Part shown: in pieces, positions 44,599 through 46,925 of the stretch | Numbering within the stretch: the first letter of the stretch is position 1 | Layout: each line of letters begins with the position of its first letter | DNA from: Oceanospirillaceae bacterium | GTDB lineage: Bacteria > Pseudomonadota > Gammaproteobacteria > Pseudomonadales > Balneatricaceae | Direction of reading: 5' to 3' | DNA: 46,925 nt | NCBI GenBank assembly: GCA_013215375.1 | Contig: JABSRB010000043.1 | Location: 1 to 46,925, forward strand | Translations under genes and position numbers: made by a program | The notes under the pieces: generated by a model | Seen by the model: only the letters and a program-made list of their open reading frames with translations | Database searches by the model: none | Told to the model about the DNA's origin: nothing

Positions 44599-44612
44599 AC
44601 TGTTTAAACAGT
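44599..44612. promoter_or_regulatory. Perfect 14-bp palindrome, candidate LysR operator
   Basis: ACTGTTTAAACAGT is fully symmetric. It lies in the divergent region between the LysR gene (start 44564) and the dioxygenase gene (start 44672). LysR-type activators usually bind a T-N11-A dyad in exactly such a position, and this one contains a matching interrupted palindrome. The operator role is inferred. Confidence 0.55.
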
Positions 44613-44671
44613 ATCTTAGGTAATAGACTCGGTTTTGTAAATATGAAATCAAACTATGGACGGAGAAACTC

Positions 44672-45433
44672 ATGCTTAATATGAATGCTGGATTAGCTGT
44701 TATTCATCTTGTTACTCAACCCCCTCAATACTGTTTAGATTTGATGCGAGTGGGCTGCGCCAGGATTAAACGCCCTAACTTTTTAAAGGCGTTGGATCTC
44801 GATGAGTTAGATTGTGATAGTCAAAACATGCAAGAATTTATTAGCAGTTGGGATTCCTTAGTTTGTGATGAAAATATGGCGGATGGTGGCACTTACCGAT
44901 TGCGCCGATTTGGCGTGTATTCCGCCAAAAGAGCGGGTGGTGAAGTCACTGAAGAAGCACATCAACCCCATTTTCAAACCAAAAAATTCAATACTTTAAA
45001 TGGCGGTACTTTGCGCCATTTTTCCGAGATTAAGCAACACATTGTTAATAATCAGGTGATGCAGGCAATTTTGAATTTCGGATCATTGACCTTCGGTGCG
45101 GTAGCGCCAATGAATGATTGGCATATTGAAGTACATCAATTTCGAATTATTGCAGAGGCGGGCGGAGGCAAACCTACTCCCGAGGGGATACATCAAGATG
45201 GGGTAGATTTTGCGTTGATGGTGATGATTGGCCGATCTAACGTCACCGGTGGAGAGACATCAATCTATGACTTAGAGGGGAACAAATTGTCGCACTTTTC
45301 GTTGCAGGAGCCCTTAGAAGTGGCGATTGTCAATGATCGATGTGTGGCACATGGGGTCTCGCCAATTTTACCCGACAACCTCGAAGAGGAAGGTTATAGA
45401 GATGTATTAGTGGTGACTTTTAAACGTTTATAA
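44672..45433 (+). CDS. 2-oxoglutarate/Fe(II) dioxygenase, PF10014 family (amino-acid hydroxylase type)
   Basis: The 253-residue protein carries the iron-binding HxD of the 2OG-Fe dioxygenase family at H174 and D176 (GIHQDGVDFALMVMIGR), a distal His at H227 (VAHGVSPI), and the Arg of YRDVLVVTF that would bind 2-oxoglutarate. PF10014 includes the free L-isoleucine 4-hydroxylase of Bacillus thuringiensis, so a free amino acid substrate is likely. It is the first gene of a three-gene operon with an amino-acid exporter and a ThrH-like phosphatase. GGAG 9 bases upstream supports the start. Exact substrate is unknown. Confidence 0.87.
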   Translation: MLNMNAGLAVIHLVTQPPQYCLDLMRVGCARIKRPNFLKALDLDELDCDSQNMQEFISSWDSLVCDENMADGGTYRLRRFGVYSAKRAGGEVTEEAHQPHFQTKKFNTLNGGTLRHFSEIKQHIVNNQVMQAILNFGSLTFGAVAPMNDWHIEVHQFRIIAEAGGGKPTPEGIHQDGVDFALMVMIGRSNVTGGETSIYDLEGNKLSHFSLQEPLEVAIVNDRCVAHGVSPILPDNLEEEGYRDVLVVTFKRL

Positions 45434-45489
45434 ATATAACAAGCGATTAATTCGCAAAGAATCGAGCGAGCAGCTCTTAAGAGGAATTT

Positions 45490-46122
45490 ATGATGGGATT
45501 TGAACAGGCATTAATAGTCGCCAGCATCACTTGGCTTGCCGTTATCAGCCCAGGTGCTGATTTTGCAGTTGTTTCGCGCAATAGCTCTATCTATGGTCGT
45601 CGTGCGGGTTTTGCCTCGTCAGCCGGGATAGCTTCAGGCTGTTGGATACATATCGCTTACGCAATATTTGGCATCAGTTTAATCATTCACTTTGTGCCAA
45701 ATCTATTTTCAATTATTCAAATGTGCGGTGCCGCTTATCTCGTTTATATTGGGTTGACCACTATATTTTCAGGAGAATTTAAGGATCTTAGAAAAAATGA
45801 GAGCTTTAAAATATCTAACTGGAAGCATTATGGAACAGGGTTGCTAACCAATAGTTTAAACCCTAAAACCTCAATATTTGTGATCAGCTTGTACTCTCAA
45901 GTAATAGGGACACAGACATCAATTATAGAGCAGTTTTTGTGGGGAGCTTTTATCTCGCTGTCGCATCTGTTGTGGTTTGCGATGATCGCCATGTTTATGT
46001 CGACTCCCAATATACGCGATTGGATTTTAGGCCATCACCGTCTCTTTAATTCTATTATAGGGCTAATGTTAACGGCTTTAGGTTTAGCGCTTTTTCTTAC
46101 AGACAGTATAGAGGTGGTATAA
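45490..46122 (+). CDS. LysE/RhtB-family amino-acid exporter
   Basis: A 210-residue membrane protein with about six hydrophobic segments and the LysE/RhtB signature SPGADFAVVSRNSSIYGRRAG (residues 20-40), with NPKTSIFVISLYS near residue 124. Family members export amino acids such as threonine, homoserine, leucine or lysine. It is 56 bases after the dioxygenase and its stop is directly followed by the start codon of the next gene, so they share one mRNA. The product of the dioxygenase is the obvious candidate cargo, but this is inference. Confidence 0.9.
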   Translation: MMGFEQALIVASITWLAVISPGADFAVVSRNSSIYGRRAGFASSAGIASGCWIHIAYAIFGISLIIHFVPNLFSIIQMCGAAYLVYIGLTTIFSGEFKDLRKNESFKISNWKHYGTGLLTNSLNPKTSIFVISLYSQVIGTQTSIIEQFLWGAFISLSHLLWFAMIAMFMSTPNIRDWILGHHRLFNSIIGLMLTALGLALFLTDSIEVV

Positions 46123-46740
46123 ATGAGTAAGTCAAAAATTGCTTTTGTTGATCTAGAAGGCGTGTTGATTCCGGAGCTATGGCCTTTTCTCGCTGACAAG
46201 TTTTTAATACCGGAGTTGAGGGTAACCACGCGTGAAGAGGCAGATTACCCCAAGTTAATGAGGCAGCGACTTGAGTTACTAAGAAACAATAAAATAACAG
46301 CAAAGCAAGTGCGGTCAGCGCTGCGTGAAGTGAAGCCGTTTGATAAAGCGGTGAGATTTATTGAGTTATTGCGCGAAACCGCTTATGTGGTGATGGTGAC
46401 AGATTCTTTCAGCGGCATGAATAATTATTTTGTTGATATGTTTGCTACTGACGAGGTGTATACCAATACTTTAATTGAAGACATTGAAGGGTACTTCAGT
46501 CACTGTGAGTACTGGCATTCAGGGGAGGGTAAACAGAGAATTTTTTCCTGCTTTAATACCACCCAAAAAACCTTGGCTGTCGGCGACGGTCTGAATGATA
46601 TTAAAATGTTAGATCGAGCGGACTTTGGTATTTTATTTCAGCCCTCTGAAACCACCCGCCGGGTTGCACCAGATTTACCGGTTGCGCTAGAATTGGCGGA
46701 TGTCCTACAGTTTTTTAGTTGTGAATTGACGGTGCATTAG
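46123..46740 (+). CDS. thrH: ThrH-like HAD phosphatase (phosphoserine phosphatase / homoserine kinase type)
   Basis: The 205-residue HAD protein has the ThrH-specific first motif DLEGVLIPELWPF (nucleophile D10, with Glu at D+2) in place of the common DxDGT, followed by RVTTREEADYPKLMRQRL. Further HAD motifs are VTDSF (T93), K137 in GEGK, and GDGLNDIKML at 154-163. In Pseudomonas ThrH has phosphoserine phosphatase and phosphoserine:homoserine phosphotransferase activity. It begins one codon after the exporter stop. It may act on a phosphorylated amino acid linked to the same pathway. Confidence 0.85.
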   Translation: MSKSKIAFVDLEGVLIPELWPFLADKFLIPELRVTTREEADYPKLMRQRLELLRNNKITAKQVRSALREVKPFDKAVRFIELLRETAYVVMVTDSFSGMNNYFVDMFATDEVYTNTLIEDIEGYFSHCEYWHSGEGKQRIFSCFNTTQKTLAVGDGLNDIKMLDRADFGILFQPSETTRRVAPDLPVALELADVLQFFSCELTVH

Positions 46741-46925
46741 TGGTCAAAGCTAAGAAGCTAAGAAGCTAAGAAGCTAAAAGCTAAAATGTCTCAGATTATC
46801 TCTGTGCAGCGAAGTGCCTCCGTGCTCTCTGTGGTAGATAGTCTTTAAAAGATTTTTTTCACCACAGAGGGCACAGAGATCACGGAGGAAAGATTTAAAG
46901 AATTAAACTAAAAGCTAAAAGCTAA
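46741..46925. repeat. Terminal intergenic repeats: GCTAA units and an inverted CCTCCGTG/CACGGAGG pair
   Basis: Directly after the phosphatase stop there are degenerate 7-8-base units of the AAGCTAAG/AAGCTAAA type (about 46747-46788), and again AAAGCTAAAAGCTAA at the edge. Between them CCTCCGTG...CTCTGTGGT (46817-46835) and ACCACAGAG...CACGGAGG (46861-46888) form a large imperfect inverted repeat around a T-rich loop. The heptamer words match the perfect array at 32874. Confidence 0.75.

Overview
The window looks like a chromosomal segment of a free-living, probably marine or aquatic gammaproteobacterium on the Pseudomonadales/Cellvibrionales side. The reasons are the gene order gshB-tonB-yqgE-ruvX-pyrR-pyrB-pyrC' with a catalytically dead dihydroorotase homologue (the Pseudomonas-type arrangement), metK divergent from tkt-epd-pgk, a full gspC-to-gspN type II secretion operon, and zapA / ygfB-pepP-ubiH-ubiI. 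Base composition is moderate. I saw no rRNA, tRNA, CRISPR array, prophage or insertion-sequence transposase. The species placement is inference.

Layout. 1-8136 (minus strand): metK, rsmE, gshB, a TonB-like protein, yqgE, ruvX, pyrR, pyrB and pyrC' (methionine activation, 16S rRNA methylation, glutathione and pyrimidine synthesis). 8576-12876 (plus): tkt, epd and pgk of central carbon and vitamin B6 metabolism. 13255-14246: a small HlyU-family protein and HemJ. 14303-25411 (minus): one tightly packed type II secretion operon, gspC to gspN. 25675-26288 (minus): zapA and a coiled-coil partner. 26696-32860 (plus): ygfB, pepP, two ubiquinone flavin hydroxylases and rlmI. 33047-36045: the kbl-tdh threonine-degradation pair with a divergent XRE-cupin regulator. 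36307-37854: a membrane diguanylate cyclase. 38352-46740: an accessory stretch with a glutamine-amidotransferase-like protein and an aldehyde dehydrogenase, an orphan periplasmic binding protein convergent with a DAO-family flavin oxidase, and a LysR regulator divergent from a three-gene operon (2-oxoglutarate/Fe dioxygenase, LysE-type exporter, ThrH-like phosphatase).

The most noteworthy system is that last operon (44672-46740). It reads as a small module that hydroxylates, dephosphorylates and exports an amino acid, with a 14-bp perfect palindrome in the divergent promoter region beside the LysR gene. The substrate is unknown.

The second theme is a rich set of non-coding repeats: a 319-bp MITE-like element with 20-bp inverted ends between pgk and its terminator; two copies of a ~160-bp palindromic element (13630 and 26333); a different large palindrome upstream of tkt; a structured element between metK and rsmE; a 61-62-bp tandem repeat after ygfB; 16 perfect heptamers after rlmI, with relatives at the right end of the window; and an in-frame 12-bp repeat inside the second flavin hydroxylase that adds an acidic ESEL repeat tract.
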